A stretch of DNA of 64,000 nt from Narthecium ossifragum (Eukaryota > Streptophyta > Magnoliopsida > Dioscoreales > Nartheciaceae). Position 1 is the stretch's first letter. Every line of letters begins with the position of its first letter. Where the stretch lies: contig OY986972.1 in assembly GCA_963920575.1 (NCBI GenBank), positions 19,814,083 to 19,878,082 of the forward strand, read 5' to 3'. Of this stretch, positions 12,201 to 24,536 are shown piece after piece. The position numbers and the translations under genes were made by a program. The notes under the pieces are model-generated. The model searched no databases and was not told the origin of the DNA. It saw only the letters and a list, made by a program, of their open reading frames with translations.

Positions 12201-12560
12201 TGCCTCTAGCCATATCCTAGCCTTTTGTCTCAATTAATAAAAAGAAGGCATTGCACAAATTCCTCGGCCATGGCTTTCAATAAGAAAACCTTTTCAGTTT
12301 TTTACAAGCCCACAGAACGTTTCCGGTACGTGGTATTTCTATTTCCATCCCATCCCTCTTGTTATGGTTTTTATTGCAAAATACACCCTTGCCTCCGTCA
12401 AAGGCCATTTGATAAATTAAATAAGTTCTAATTATTTAGACCTAATCATATCATAAAAACCAATTGTTTGTTTGGGGTCATTGAAGTGAAGGCTCTTAAA
12501 GAAAAACCTTGAATTGTGCATAAATTATGAACACCCTCCTATTTTAGAATTACCTTTCAA
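9213..12560. other. Intergenic DNA without recognisable genes
   Basis: AT-rich sequence with short open frames that lack codon bias or splice partners. One frame at 9746-9949 (67 codons, basic and Gln-rich) has an ATG but no recognisable domain. Poly-T and CTTTTT runs occur near 11845-11880. No tRNA, miRNA precursor or transposon end was recognised, although unlabelled regulatory DNA cannot be excluded. Confidence 0.5.
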
Positions 12561-12732
12561 CGCATGTTTGGTTCCGGAATATAGTTGCAACCAACGGGAT
12601 TGGGATTGGTTGCACCAATCCCGGGATAAGACACTATTTAGCACCCAAACAATGCCTTATCCCTGGTGAGGATAAGATTTATCCTGGGATTCTTAAACCT
12701 AGATTGGAGGGACTTTCGCATAAAATGGGGTC

Positions 12733-12784
<52 letters not shown>

Positions 12785-13740
12785 GGGGGGGTGTCTATGC
12801 AAAAAACCCCACCCACCCTCACCTACCTCTCTTCTTCTTCTCTCCCCGATAGTTTCCTCTCTCTCTTCATCCTCACCTCATCGATTGGATTTGAAGGAGA
12901 GAGAGAGAGAGAGAGAGACGAGGAGAGAAGGGGGAAGGGAGAGGATGTGACACAAGGAAGGGGGATCGCATGCGTCGAAGAAGAAGGGAGGAAGAGATTG
13001 ATGAAGAAGACCGGTAGAAGGAAGAGGATGTGACAGGAGGAAGGGGGATCGCCGGCGCCGAAGAAGAAGGGAGGAAGAGATCGAGGAAGAAGACCGAGAG
13101 AAGGAGAGGTGGAGCTCACCGAAAAAGGGGTAGATCTAGTGAGATTTCCACCATATTTCATCTCCTTCTTGGTCTTCCCCGTGGCTACTCCCCTCCATTC
13201 CGACATCGCTCCGGTCTTCCCTGAGATCCCCTGCACCACTGACGACTCCCAATCGACCCCGGCGACCCCACGGTCACCTTTGGTGTCCTCAAGCACATCA
13301 CCATCGCTGACGCTGATCTCGCGGCTTTAGATGTATCAGAGGAGGCCGAAGGCGGTGGCTGTGGGAGGTGGGTTTGTGGAGGGAGAGGGGGAGGCGCGGT
13401 TGGGAGTGAGCTCGCTGGGGTTAATGAAGAAGGAGAGGAGATGGTGTTGATGCCCGAGTCGGGGGAGATGATGGGTTCACCAGCTTGGGAGGGTGGTTGC
13501 CAGGTGGAGGAAGGAGAGGGGTGGCTGCGATGGTGATTTTGGTAAGACAGTGTTGAGGGCGGTGGAGCTTGGATTGCTAGTGTTGATGGAGTTCACCGGA
13601 ACTGAAGAGCTTGCCGGACGTGGAGATAGTCGGCGGACCCGATTGCGATGGTGACTTTGGTAGTGGAGCCAAGGTGGACGGATTTTAGGGATGGTGTTGG
13701 TGGAGCTTATAGGAGAGAGGAGAGAGATGGAGGGAGTTAA
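12561..13740 (+). repeat. Degraded GC-rich repeat, partly resembling solo LTR D
   Basis: After the microsatellite at 12735-12791, the stretch 12830-13200 is purine-rich with GGGATCGCCGGCGCCGAAG and GAGGTGGAGCTCACCGAAAAA. These parallel GAGATCGCCGGCGCCAGAG and GAGGTGGAGATCACCAGAAAA in solo LTR D (6839-6963). The order of blocks is the same, so this is probably an old, internally rearranged LTR of the same superfamily. No clear ends or target duplication were found. A GCAACCAA…TTGGTTGC inverted repeat lies near 12589-12613. Open frames here follow the composition and are not called. Confidence 0.4.
12735..12791. repeat. (GT)n microsatellite followed by a 24-G run
   Basis: About 16 GT units run directly into 24 consecutive G. 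The G tract is long enough to be unstable in replication and sequencing, so its length is uncertain. Confidence 0.95.
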
Positions 13741-14675
13741 TGAATACTTTTTAACTTATAAATTTTAATCTAATTAATGAAGAATTTCTAATTTGATTGG
13801 TTTGAATTGATCTACTATTTATTTTATATTATTTTAATCATATAAATTAAAATAATATTATTATATAAATGGATCCGCATGAGGATACATTGATGTGTAT
13901 AACTATGCAACGATATCATACTATGTCATGTGACGATGCGATCTTTTTTCGCGTCCGTTGCAAGTGGATGTCACGTGTAGGTGTCACCGGCTTATAGCTA
14001 TATTAATTTTTAAATGGTACCTTAGGGTTTTTTACAATAACCCCCACCTTATAGCTATATTTCTAAAAATCACTCGGTCGGCTTTTAGGTATTTATCGGT
14101 TTTCATTGCTAAAACCTCGTACTGTTAAATTATTTTAAAAAAAAAAATCAAATTCATTTTAATTGTTATAACTGACTCACTCATAAAATAATGACCACCT
14201 ACTTCTGATTAGTCGATAAATTTACATGGTTCGAATTGGGATTCACTAGTTAGAAGAGACATTATGATAATAGGGGGGTAAATACCGTAAATATTTCGTT
14301 TTCATTAGTTAAGCCTAGGAGTGCAAATGCTCTATATTTGTATCAAATTTGGAGACATGAGAATTGAAACCTGGAGTTATCCATTACGCTCGCAATCGCA
14401 ATCGATGGAGATCCCCCCCACCCATGGAAAAGCTTAACAACAAGAACAAAAAGTAAGCGAGAATTCACTTTTTGCCACTTTGACATATATATTGCCATAC
14501 AAGATATCAGGCATACACCTGTTGATCAGCCTGGGCCCCAAGTGCCCTCACTAACTTAAATCCCAGCAACAAGAAAACCAGTATTATATGCAAAGAAACA
14601 AAACCTTTATATCTCCCCAACACGACTGCTATCAATTAAAAGAAAAGTGGCGCAACTATGACTACAAAAGAAACA

Positions 14676-14735
<60 letters not shown>

Positions 14736-16036
14736 CTATATATTATATATATATATATATCTCCGCCACCCTGCTGCAGACGCAGCTTCCTTTCCACGTG
14801 AATTCTCTCTCTAATTGGCTTCATCAAACTAGTAGTGAAGAGGAAGACAACAAAAGTAGTATAAAATTAATGAGAGAAAGAGAGAGAGAGAGGAAGAAGA
14901 CCCAATCATCTCTCCCATCGTTGACACCAAGAAAGAACAACAGTTGAGTGAAGGAAAGAGAGACGGCTGGCCCCTTCCTTTAGAGAGAGAGTGAGACGGA
15001 GAGAGCTCAGAGAGGGGTTTAGTGAGAGAAAGTAATCAAAGGAGCAGTACTAATATATATATATATATATATTTAGCTATAGTTGCATGGATATTGGTGT
15101 GGGTGAATCTTTTTGGGCCCTAGGCTTGCTATGGTGGAAATTCATGGATTTGGTGATGTTTTCAGCTTGGATTGGATGCAAGAAATGATGTGGTGGGGTT
15201 TCTCTCCCAACCCATGTCATTAAACCTTCCTCTAATCTCATTCAGTGTCTTCTACAAGAAACACTATTCATCTCACTGTCTCTCTCTCTCTTCTCTCTCT
15301 CTCTCTAATACAGCCATGCATGATGCATGCAAGAGTGACAAATGTTGCATATATGTCACCCTCTTTTATTATGCTAGTATGGCTTGTAGCACACGTAGTA
15401 GATCGATTGTCCGTAGTACATGAAATGAAATGTAGTACATTCTTCTCTCTTTGTATAGAGAATAATGGACTAACAACAAGAGACGAATTAATTTTGTTGT
15501 AATTAATAAGAGTATTAACAGATGCAAGTGAATTGTTTTCACAAGAGTATTGCAATCCCTTTCGATTGGTTATGCATCAAAATTAATAGCAAGCTGCCAA
15601 TCATATGATCGATGTTGAAACAACAAGGAGGCTCCTAATAATTAGGGCCATGCGGCCGCCGAAGTGATCGATAATGCAAGGACTCCTCTTCTTGTGTTCG
15701 AGCATATACGCTGAGTACACTTGAAGTTTCGGAGTTTTATATATTCTTCAATTAATGTACATATAGTATAGTATAAAAGTAGCATGTGTGCAATAAGAAA
15801 TTAATGTGAACAAGTTGAGGGCAAATGCGCTGATGAGGCCTGGGTCCTTTATGAGTAGAATCCAAGCTATTTCCTCTATTGTTTCCTAGTGAAGAATGCC
15901 ATTCATGCCCTTCTTGCATGCATCATACATACATTATTTGTACTTTTCTAGAGAGATAGAGAGAGAGATAGAGAGAGAGGCAGATCTATATTTAGAGCAG
16001 GGAGAGCACTGTTCAGAGGAGGTTTCAGTCCTTGTG
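13741..16036 (+). other. Upstream region of the MYB gene
   Basis: No gene is recognised. The stretch holds a (CT)n(TA)n microsatellite (14679-14760), several AGAGAG/CTCTCT tracts (14880-15020, 15285-15306, 15950-15980) and many TA runs. GAGA-type tracts close to the MYB start are common in plant 5' regions and may be part of its promoter or leader. Short open frames at 14588-14947 and 15172-15555 are driven by these tracts. Confidence 0.45.
14679..14760. repeat. (CT)n(TA)n compound microsatellite
   Basis: About 18 CT units are followed by an imperfect TA tract. Confidence 0.95.
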
Positions 16037-17247
16037 ATGGGTCACCACTGCTGTAGCAAGCAGAAGGTAAAGAGAGGCCTCTGGTCTCCTGAGGAGGACG
16101 AGAAGCTCATCAATTTCATCACCACCAATGGCCATGGCTGCTGGAGCTCTGTCCCTAAACTAGCAGGTCCCCTCTCTCTCTCTCTTTCTTTCTCTCTTAA
16201 TTACTATCTATCTATCTCTCATATCTTGGCTATATATGTTTGAAGTTTCAGGTCTGCAGAGGTGTGGGAAGAGCTGCAGGCTGAGATGGATCAATTACCT
16301 GAGGCCAGACCTCAAGAGGGGCAACTTCTCAGCACAAGAAGAGAGGATCATCATAGATGTCCACAGAATTCTAGGCAACAGGTGCAGCTAGCAAACCCTA
16401 ATTTTTGTATAACCCCTTTTTCCTTGCATAGTTAATCTTTTTGATGGGTTTTTGTGCTTTAATTATTTCCTTTGTTTCCCTCAGGTGGGCTCAAATAGCA
16501 AAGCATCTTCCAGGAAGAACAGACAATGAGGTGAAGAACTTCTGGAACTCATGCATCAAGAAGAAGCTCATATCACAGGGCTTGGATCCAAAGACCCACA
16601 ACCTCCTACCCTCTTCCAAGCCTCAAAACAAGACTAACCCCTCCAATTTTGGCCAATTCCATCAAGAAATGGACACATCTGCAACCCCCTTCACCATTAG
16701 CTCCAACAGCAAAAGCTTTGTTAGTCATGAGCCAATAAAGACTCCTCCCATGGAGATCAACTCTTCTTTCTTGACGATCCCTACTAGCTCTACCATCCAA
16801 GTGCCTGATAACATGACCATGCCTAATGCTTTCCAGTATCAAGACTCTGATGTCCTGATGAGCTTCAAAGATCAGAATTCTAACAATTCTATGGATTTCG
16901 GCAATGTCTCATCGTCTATGGATCATCCCCACATTGCAGCGTCATTCGATCAGCCTGTTTTCATCGATGAAACGTGCATGTGGAGCGGTGCGGTTGATGA
17001 GGCCATGGGAGCCCCAAAGCAAAATGGGATCATGGAAGCAACACAAGGGCAACAACAACAACAACAAGTGCAAGCACAAGGAATGATGTGCAAGATGGCC
17101 TACAATGAGGTCAATGAGGGGAAGGGGGTAAACATGGAGACCTACAACGCCGCAAACTTCGATCTTGGGCTCATGGATCCTGGACTGATGCATTGTGGCA
17201 TGTTCTGCAATGGCAACTCCATGGATCAACTCCACTGGGACTGCTAG
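16037..17247 (+). CDS. R2R3-MYB transcription factor, MYB26/MYB61/MYB86-like
   Basis: Three exons (16037-16166, 16252-16381, 16485-17247) with GT-AG introns give a 340-residue protein. The intron positions, one in each MYB repeat, are the classic R2R3-MYB pattern. The protein starts [24 protein letters not shown]2 (about residues 12-63) has the regularly spaced Trp and the [16 protein letters not shown] block. R3 (about 66-114) has Trp and [15 protein letters not shown]. The first R3 Trp is replaced by Phe (NFSAQEER), as is usual. The C-terminal half is Ser/Asn/Met-rich with a Gln run near residue 275 and ends in HWDC. Relatives regulate secondary-wall thickening (MYB26, MYB103) or lignin and stomatal traits (MYB61). 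The N-terminus suggests the MYB26 side, while [16 protein letters not shown] resembles MYB86-like proteins. It acts in the nucleus on AC-rich promoter elements. Subgroup assignment is tentative. Confidence 0.93.
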
Positions 17248-19603
17248 GTTTTTCAGTACTGCTTCCACCCCATCCTAATATAATTAATCATGGACCTTTT
17301 ATTTTTCTTGTTCTAGTTGTAACTCATCATGAAGTAGAGGGAAATAGGGAGAGACTTAATTCCATATATAATGTACTCACCAAGTCATCCTTATCGATCA
17401 GTTGAATTTGAATTGCTTTTTTCTTTTTTCTTTTTTTGCTCCCCGAAGGTCAATCACAAGATTGTACATGCTGAAATAATCTAAACCTGCATTCTTCTTT
17501 CTTCATTTTGGCTATGAACATATATTTCTGGATCCTGACATAATTAGTTTGTATGGCATGCTGGATCAAACACGAGAATCGACAAGTCGGAGTTAATTTT
17601 TCATCGGTCTTAGACATGTGTCGGCGCTTGTTTGTAAGTTTCTGAAACTAACTTGATAATTGTTAGTACATTTGTAGCATATGCACAGAAAAAGACATAA
17701 AAGCATCAGTTTTGCATGCACAGAAAAAGGCCTAAAACCATCAGATATGCCATATCAGTAGCATCATTTAGTTTCATGCTAAAATGAATACATATATAGA
17801 ATTAATGAATCTGGCTTTTACACATTGTTGTGATGTGTCACATACATTTAACTTCTCATGAGTATGAAAAGTGGTGTACACAAGGGAAGAAATGTGAAGT
17901 TGAAAAGGAAAATTAATTAGTTAAAGATGACAAGCTATAATTCCTTTTTTTTTCCTTGTGAATCATAGAATCAATTATGCTTATGATAGTCCAGTTGCAA
18001 AGATCTATTTTTTCTGTCCTTAATTATTCGCTTTTCGATCGTTCTAGGTTCTAGTAACGGTAATTTCTGGTTTCATTCTGTCGTAGGAAGTCAGATGAAT
18101 ATTTGGAGCCATCGTGCTTGACAATCTTAGTTGTCTAAAAAAATCAAATTCAAGCTTTTATGTCGGACAAAGTTCGTTGAAAATCGACCTTTACAGCACA
18201 CAATATTTGTCGTATGTTAATGATTTGGACGATATATTCTCCGCAATTCTTTCTAAAATTAGCACATACTTGGAGCTTACATGCCTAGCAAGGTTTTTTT
18301 TTTTTTGAAAAAGAGATTTATGAAATATGGCCTTTCCATCATTCATTAACTATTAATAATAAACTCGCATCTTTCTGTCAGCTCAACTAAAGCTTGTAAA
18401 TGATTGGTGAAGTTAACATGGTATCAAACCAGAGATTCTTGAGTTTTGAACCTTATCTTCATCAATGCATTCTTTAAATTCAATATTCACATGGGAGTGC
18501 TCAAGTTCATTAGAATCAATCGGTTTTTGGAAGGTTCAAAGAAATTAACACTAACAAACATGCATTGGTGTATGCATGAGTGAGTACTAACTAGCCCTTT
18601 CTATCAACATAAATAAGTTTTTGGAATGATTGATGAAAACTTAACGCTCACAAACATGCATAGGTGTGTGCATACATATATGCACAAGTTTGATATAAGC
18701 TGATTCCATGTCTATAATTTTCAGAAGAATGTGAGGGTTCTTTTACTTGACTTAACAGCAAATACGTGACAGACAACACCAGCATCAGGTATGCATAGCC
18801 CCAAAGAAAAAAAAGAGGCCAAGTATATATGTAAGCAACATATGGTCAGTTTGGTGGATAAGACTTTTTCCAACACAAGTTAAGCATGAGAGAGAGGATA
18901 TATGTTTTAGCTGGCAGTTCCCCCTGCTCAGGCCTGGATGCTTACAGTTGATGAAAAAATAAAGCCACACGCCACACGCTGCTGATGAGGGAGGAGATCC
19001 AATATCAAATATAAGTATTGTCTGAGGAATGAACAAGTAATTAAAACAAGAAGATTCAGAGAAAAGCTTCGAGTTTTTTGGATTTTATCAGTCATCGTTG
19101 TTGTTTCATTACAACTGTATCTCTCAAATGTATTATTAGCCTTCATAGCTGAACTAGGAAAACCATGTCAAAACAGAAACAGTAGGGTTTTGATGCATTC
19201 AAAACCCAGCTGTTTGGGTAGAAAACTTTTCAACAAGCTACATCATATATATATATTCAGCAAAGAAAAATTTTAATGCTAAATAAAAGCTCTAAATGCA
19301 TATGATTGTATCTCATAAAATTCCCCCGCGATATTGATCGCCATGGCTACCATGCATGCATGATCTATGCTAGCTAACAATCCCAGGATTAGGATTAGCA
19401 CAACTCAGAAACAACTTTAATCAACTATCACAAGCAATCTTAAATTTTCATAGTATACAAGCCCTAAACTAGATGGGGTATGGTTATTGGGTTATCGGGT
19501 ATCATTTACAACCCGACTCCGCATTTTGCCTCCTCAGTCCTCACCTCTTGTCTAAGGCACCGAGGAGAGAGAGAGAGGAGGGGAGAGACAGAGAGGGAGA
19601 GAG
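17248..19603 (+). other. Intergenic DNA between the MYB gene and the next gene
   Basis: AT-rich, with poly-T at 18293-18304. Near 18418-18450 there is TTAACATGGTATCAAACCAGAG, which resembles an initiator-tRNA-type primer site interrupted by mutations and may be a retroelement relic, but no LTR was found. GAGAGA tracts at 19565-19603 form the probable leader of the downstream gene. Confidence 0.4.
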
Positions 19604-22600
19604 ATGTCGATCCTATGGGAGAAGAGCAACGCATGGCGTTGGTTGGTGCGGAAGACGCGAGACTCGAAGCCCTTCTTCTTCACCTTCGCCATGGTGTGTG
19701 GTGTCGTCCCCGGCGTGATCGGCTACGCCGTCATGCAGCTCACCTCCTCCAAAACCGAGCAGCTGGAAGCCGAACTCCGCAAGAAAGCCCGTCCCGAAAC
19801 CATGGTACTTTTACCACGCTTCACCTCTCCTACAATGTCTCTCTGTGTATATTGTCGAGTTTAGATAATTATTGGTGGTGATTGGAGAACCCTCATAGGG
19901 AAATGCTTCTTTGGATGTGAAATCGTCAGGGTTTGTTATGATTGTTGGATGTTGAGAGGATTTGCGCCGAGTTTGGAGCTTTTATTAGGTGTTTGAGGTG
20001 TTATTTTCCTGTCCTCTAGGTCATGATTCTTGTTGAGGATTGGTGTTTAGCATCCATATCTTGTGTTAATCCCTAGTGGGTTCTGTTATTATGGTGGAAT
20101 GCATCAACACTTAATCTTCGTGGCGTGAGATGAAGAATTAGTCAGGAAATGCTCGGCTGAATGGATCGGTGAGGGTTGTTGGTGTCCTTAAACTGTTTGC
20201 AAAGGAAGAATTGGGACTTATGTATATGGAGGTTAAATTTGGTAACACCTTGCTTACTTTGTTGGTTTATCCTCATCATTGGCAATGGGAAATGGATGCA
20301 TCTTTAGAGGATCATGGTATTGATCTGAAGACACTGCAAATATTTAAGGGGTGGGGGGGCACTTTTAGCCACTTATGGCTTTTCTTTCATTTCTTTTTAG
20401 TGGATAAATGAGTATGATCTCCGGTTAGCTTTTCGCATCAGATTATCGAGTGGCATTAGAACTTTGGTTGAATTAGATGTTCAAGGCTAAATGCATTGGA
20501 GCTACATCCATGAGTAATCACTATATGCAATTTGTGCATTAGAGTTGCATGTTGGGAAGATTTTGATGATACACGACGATAGATCCCATAGTCCAGAATA
20601 GTTGTTTGCCTGGTTTATGCAATGGACCATTTTGGTTTCTGAGCGGCTGCCAATGAAATTAAAGGTCACTGGGGTGCAAAGACTTTAATCCCTGACTTGC
20701 ATAAATTATGCAGCATGTAGCCAGCAAACAACACTAGGAATGTTTTACCTATATGCATAGATTAAAGATTAAAGCGATAGAATGGAATTTGCGCTTGTCT
20801 ATGTACATACAATATTCTTTTTCTGGCTACAAGCTAGAAAGAAGCCATGATTAAAGCATATCTTGTGTACCATTGTTTGATCTCCATCTCTTTAAACTAT
20901 TTGCATTCTCTTAGTAAACCAGAATAGAGGAGCATAGAAGATATTGTCATTGGACTCCTTGTTGCTATTGCTATAAATGGGTAATGGTGTGATGGATACA
21001 AATTGTGGTGTCAAATTTTTAGTGGAGATGGACTATCAATGCATTATACAGCCCTTGAGTAGCTCAAGTGATTAGCACCCGGTGATGGGAATGGGATGGT
21101 CTTCAGGTCCAAGCCCTCAAATTTGTTGGAAATGTCGGGCATTTCCTCCCCACCCTAAGGAGGAGGAGTAATCACCCGGTGATGGGAATGGGATGGTCTT
21201 CAGGTCCAAGCCCCAAGCCCTCAAATTTGATGGAAATGCCGGGCATTTGATCAAGGAGGCGGAGGCAGAGAATCTTCATTGTTCTTTCCGATGACGACTA
21301 TTATTACGTTATAGGCATGACGAAGACGAAGACGGCGACTATTAATGCGTTATAGGCATGCTATCGAAAAGAATCTTCATTGTTCTTTCTGCCTGGAATT
21401 GGTTGAGATAACAAATATCTTGGATTTCCAAAAGCCACATGGAAGTTGTTCAAGATAACAGATATCTTGGATGGATTTCCAGAAGCCACATGAAAGTTGT
21501 TCATGTGACTCCATAGTCAGAATTTATCATGGTCTTATGACATGCATGTGAAATTAGGCCTTTTTTTTGGTATATCGGTCTTTTTTTTCACATGGATGAG
21601 ACGTTCAATGAAAAGTCGAAATAGTTGCTTAAGATTACATCACAACTTCTTGGAAGGCCAACATATATATTTCTGATGATAAAAGGGTGTTGTAGTGCTC
21701 TAGCTTGCCTTGAATTCCCACATGTATTCATTTCATTTTTGGATTAGAAATTATACTCGTGTTTCAATGAGGTGATAAATATTTGTTATGCAGCGGATGT
21801 TGGCTAATTTTCTCTCTTGGGAAGGATACCTTGGCATAAGGCCTCCCTGTCATGTTATTTTTAAAAGATTGCTTCATCTTTCTACTTATCTTATTCGATG
21901 GGTTCGCATGCAAAGGGACCATAGAACTTTGATTGTCTGATCATGGTTAGAATGATATGAATTTTCTTACCTATAAGTTTAATCTTTGACACTTGAAGCA
22001 TAGTCATGAGAATCTCTTCTATAGGACTAATTGCTATAGTTGATCGAGTGGCATGAAGATCTTCTTATCCTTAACCTTATTAGTTTGGCAAGGCTTTGTT
22101 AGGTTGTGGTAAATAAAAATTAAGTTGTAGTCCATGAGCACTGGACAATACTCATCACCTTCACTAATATAAGCTTTTTAATCTTTTCATATAAAATCAG
22201 CCAGAGACAACTAGTTTATGGCATATTAAATATCAAGCTTTAGCTAAGGTACTTTCGCCATAGTTCACCTTCTGGCGAACATGGAACGTGTGAAAATTCA
22301 AAGACGTACAAAGAAAAATAGGCACTATGAAGACTTTATTCTATGTAGCATAGAGCACCACCTGTCCATGTTAGCCATTTCCTACTTACAATTCTCAAAC
22401 TGCACTAGTTTTAAACAGCACTTGCTCTTCAAGCTATGATTAACATTGCTAAGCATTGTCTGATCATCGTCCTATATAATTTGTAGATATTGGCTCATAA
22501 GTCGAGCTTTTTCGTGATTCAGTTTTCCATGTTTAGTAAACCAGACTAGGCCGATTTACCTCTAGAACTTTTAGTTCCTATTGTATGGAGTACATGTTTA

Positions 22601-24536
22601 ATATGACAGTTAAAGTCAATCTTGTATATGCAGCTCAACGAGTGAGGTCATATCCAATCAGCCACTGTCGGTGTTTTCTTTTTCCTTCGAAAATATCCTA
22701 TTGCATGCATGTGTATTCACTCTTAAGGGAAAATTATCTACAAGTTTCTTACTCTCCTCTATCAAGGTTATTATGTTTCGAGTGATAACGAGTTTTCTTT
22801 TCTTTGTCTTCCTTTATTATGCTCGGTTGCAATTTTTGACACACCATGGCAAATGTCTTGAAGAAATTTGAAGGCCCTTTTACCCTTTAGTATCCCTTGC
22901 CAACTGATTTTCGACATGATGTCTAGCTTTGCAATCAATGGTTGGAAAGGGCTGTAGTAATAGCTGATGGAACGCATGACTTATAGTCAGACTAATCTGT
23001 AACAAGCTGGCGCACTATAGATTGGAAATGCTGCATCTGTTTACCACTACTGAGCTTGAATAACTTGCCCACCTACAAATAAAACTTGTGGCCTTCGTCA
23101 TATCATGTTTTTTCTCTCTTTGAATAAGCTGTTAACATGACCTACGATGTGTCACACGTCTCCCCCAGTTCTTTTTTCACATCTTAATCAACTTTGCCCT
23201 CCTGTTTTGAAAGTTCACATTCATTGCAACAAACAGATCTTTTGCAAAAACTAATTCCTGTCACCATTGACAAGAATTTGGCTTTGAAGTACCGTCCTGA
23301 GTAAGCCGAGTGAAGCTTCATTTTCTGGTTGCACCTAGTGCTTTTTCTTAGGCTGCAGAGGCCAGTGGTGATGTTGGATTCTTTCTGGAATTGCTGAAAA
23401 CCACGGAAGAATGAACACATGGCTGATCACTCGGGTCGCAGAGATTCCTGGACAGTAATTATGGTGCTGTGTGGCTGCTTTCTGTCTTCATCTATCTTTA
23501 GTATGGTACTTGTTTGTAGACGATGGGTTTCCAGAAGTAGTTTGCGAGAAAGCTGATGTAGATGCCTGCGATGCAGGCTGGCCTCTACTCTTCATTTGAC
23601 TACACACAACAGTTGGTCATCCTTGTTATAGACCTGTTATAGCCATAGCTAATGGATTTAATAAAGTTCTCGTGTATAAAATGTTGTAAAGTTCTCGTGT
23701 ATAAAATGTTGTAGCAGTGAGGCCCTGATATCGAAAGGAGAGAAACAGGGTATTTCTTAGTATATGACTTAAGAAATATGAAGGTCATGCTTACATTGAG
23801 CATAGCACTTAGTGCAGCACAGTTCTACAAAATCTGCTTTTTTGAAGCTGTGATTGTCGTTCCTGTCAGCACATATGGGCATGGACAAGCATGTTTTGAA
23901 GCAGTGATTGCCATGCATGTCGGCACATAGCCATATAAGGGCACCAGCCGGCATCTTTCGTGCCAGTAATTACTTGTTATCGGCACAGACCTTGTGCTAC
24001 TACATATATTAGCTTTTAAAAGCTTTTTGCAGCTGGCACGAGGTCCATGCCGAGTGTCAGCATGTCGTTGCGGGTTCTACACGTTCCCGCGGCATGACAA
24101 TCTTTGCTTTAAACTAATACATGTATTGTTGAGTACAGATGGAATCTGTTCATATTCATATTGGCCACTGAGAACCGATGTTATTATTGTTTCAAACTCT
24201 AGTTCTGCACCTATCAAGCCTTTTCTGCGGCAATCTTTTTGTCATTTCAACTTGATTATGAGTAATTGTGATACGTTATTATTTTGGACATGGACATTTC
24301 ACTCGATGCACATATCTTCTAATCATTGTATCTTGGATGTCTGAACTGTTTAACAGATGATGGGACAAGTTAACCGGGAGAGATTGGCAGAATATCTCGG
24401 GGAGCTGCAAAGGAAAGAGGACACCAATGATCGATATGTAGCTGCTCTGAGGGGAGAGACTCTGACAAGGAAGTCTTACCCGAGGATTCAACCAGTTCCT
24501 GAGCCAAGCAGCAACACCAGCAAAGAACAGAAGTAG
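19604..24536 (+). CDS. Conserved-looking plant single-pass membrane protein, 126 aa
   Basis: Exon 1 is 19604-19804 (67 codons, ending ETM) and exon 2 is 24357-24536 (59 codons plus stop, starting MMGQVNRERLAEYLGELQ). The donor ATG|GTACTT and acceptor TTTAACAG|ATG keep the frame. The protein has a basic, Trp-rich N-terminus (WEKSNAWRWLVRKTRDSKP), one hydrophobic segment at about residues 25-46 (FFFTFAMVCGVVPGVIGYAVM), then a charged helical stretch and KEDTNDRYVAALRGETL before a Pro/Ser-rich tail. I recall similar uncharacterised proteins in other plants and would guess an organelle membrane location. I do not know its function. The exon context is unusual: a 4.55-kb intron in a gene with 381 coding bases. 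The start is the first ATG after a GAGAGA-rich leader. Confidence is high for a real gene, low for any role. Confidence 0.8.
21048..21250 (+). repeat. tRNA-like SINE head with internal tandem duplication, in the intron
   Basis: GAGTAGCTCAAGTGATTAGCACC resembles a pol III A box, and GGTCCAAGCCC about 40 bases later resembles a B box (GGTTCRANNCC). The segment CACCCGGTGATGGGAATGGG through the B box is repeated about 97 bp downstream. Neighbouring DNA to 21510 has more short direct repeats (GAATCTTCATTGTTCTTTC twice, a 60-bp AAATATCTTGGAT block twice). A 3' poly(A) or poly(T) end and a target duplication were not identified. Confidence 0.4.
23662..23711 (+). repeat. Perfect 25-bp tandem duplication in the intron
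   Basis: The unit TAAAGTTCTCGTGTATAAAA (first 20 of 25 bases) occurs twice without mismatch, so the duplication is recent. Confidence 0.9.

Noticed and set aside
12666..13330. Open frames across the GT/G microsatellite and the GC-rich repeat
   Set aside because: Protein is Val-Cys and Gly repeats plus Arg/Glu runs; produced by simple sequence.
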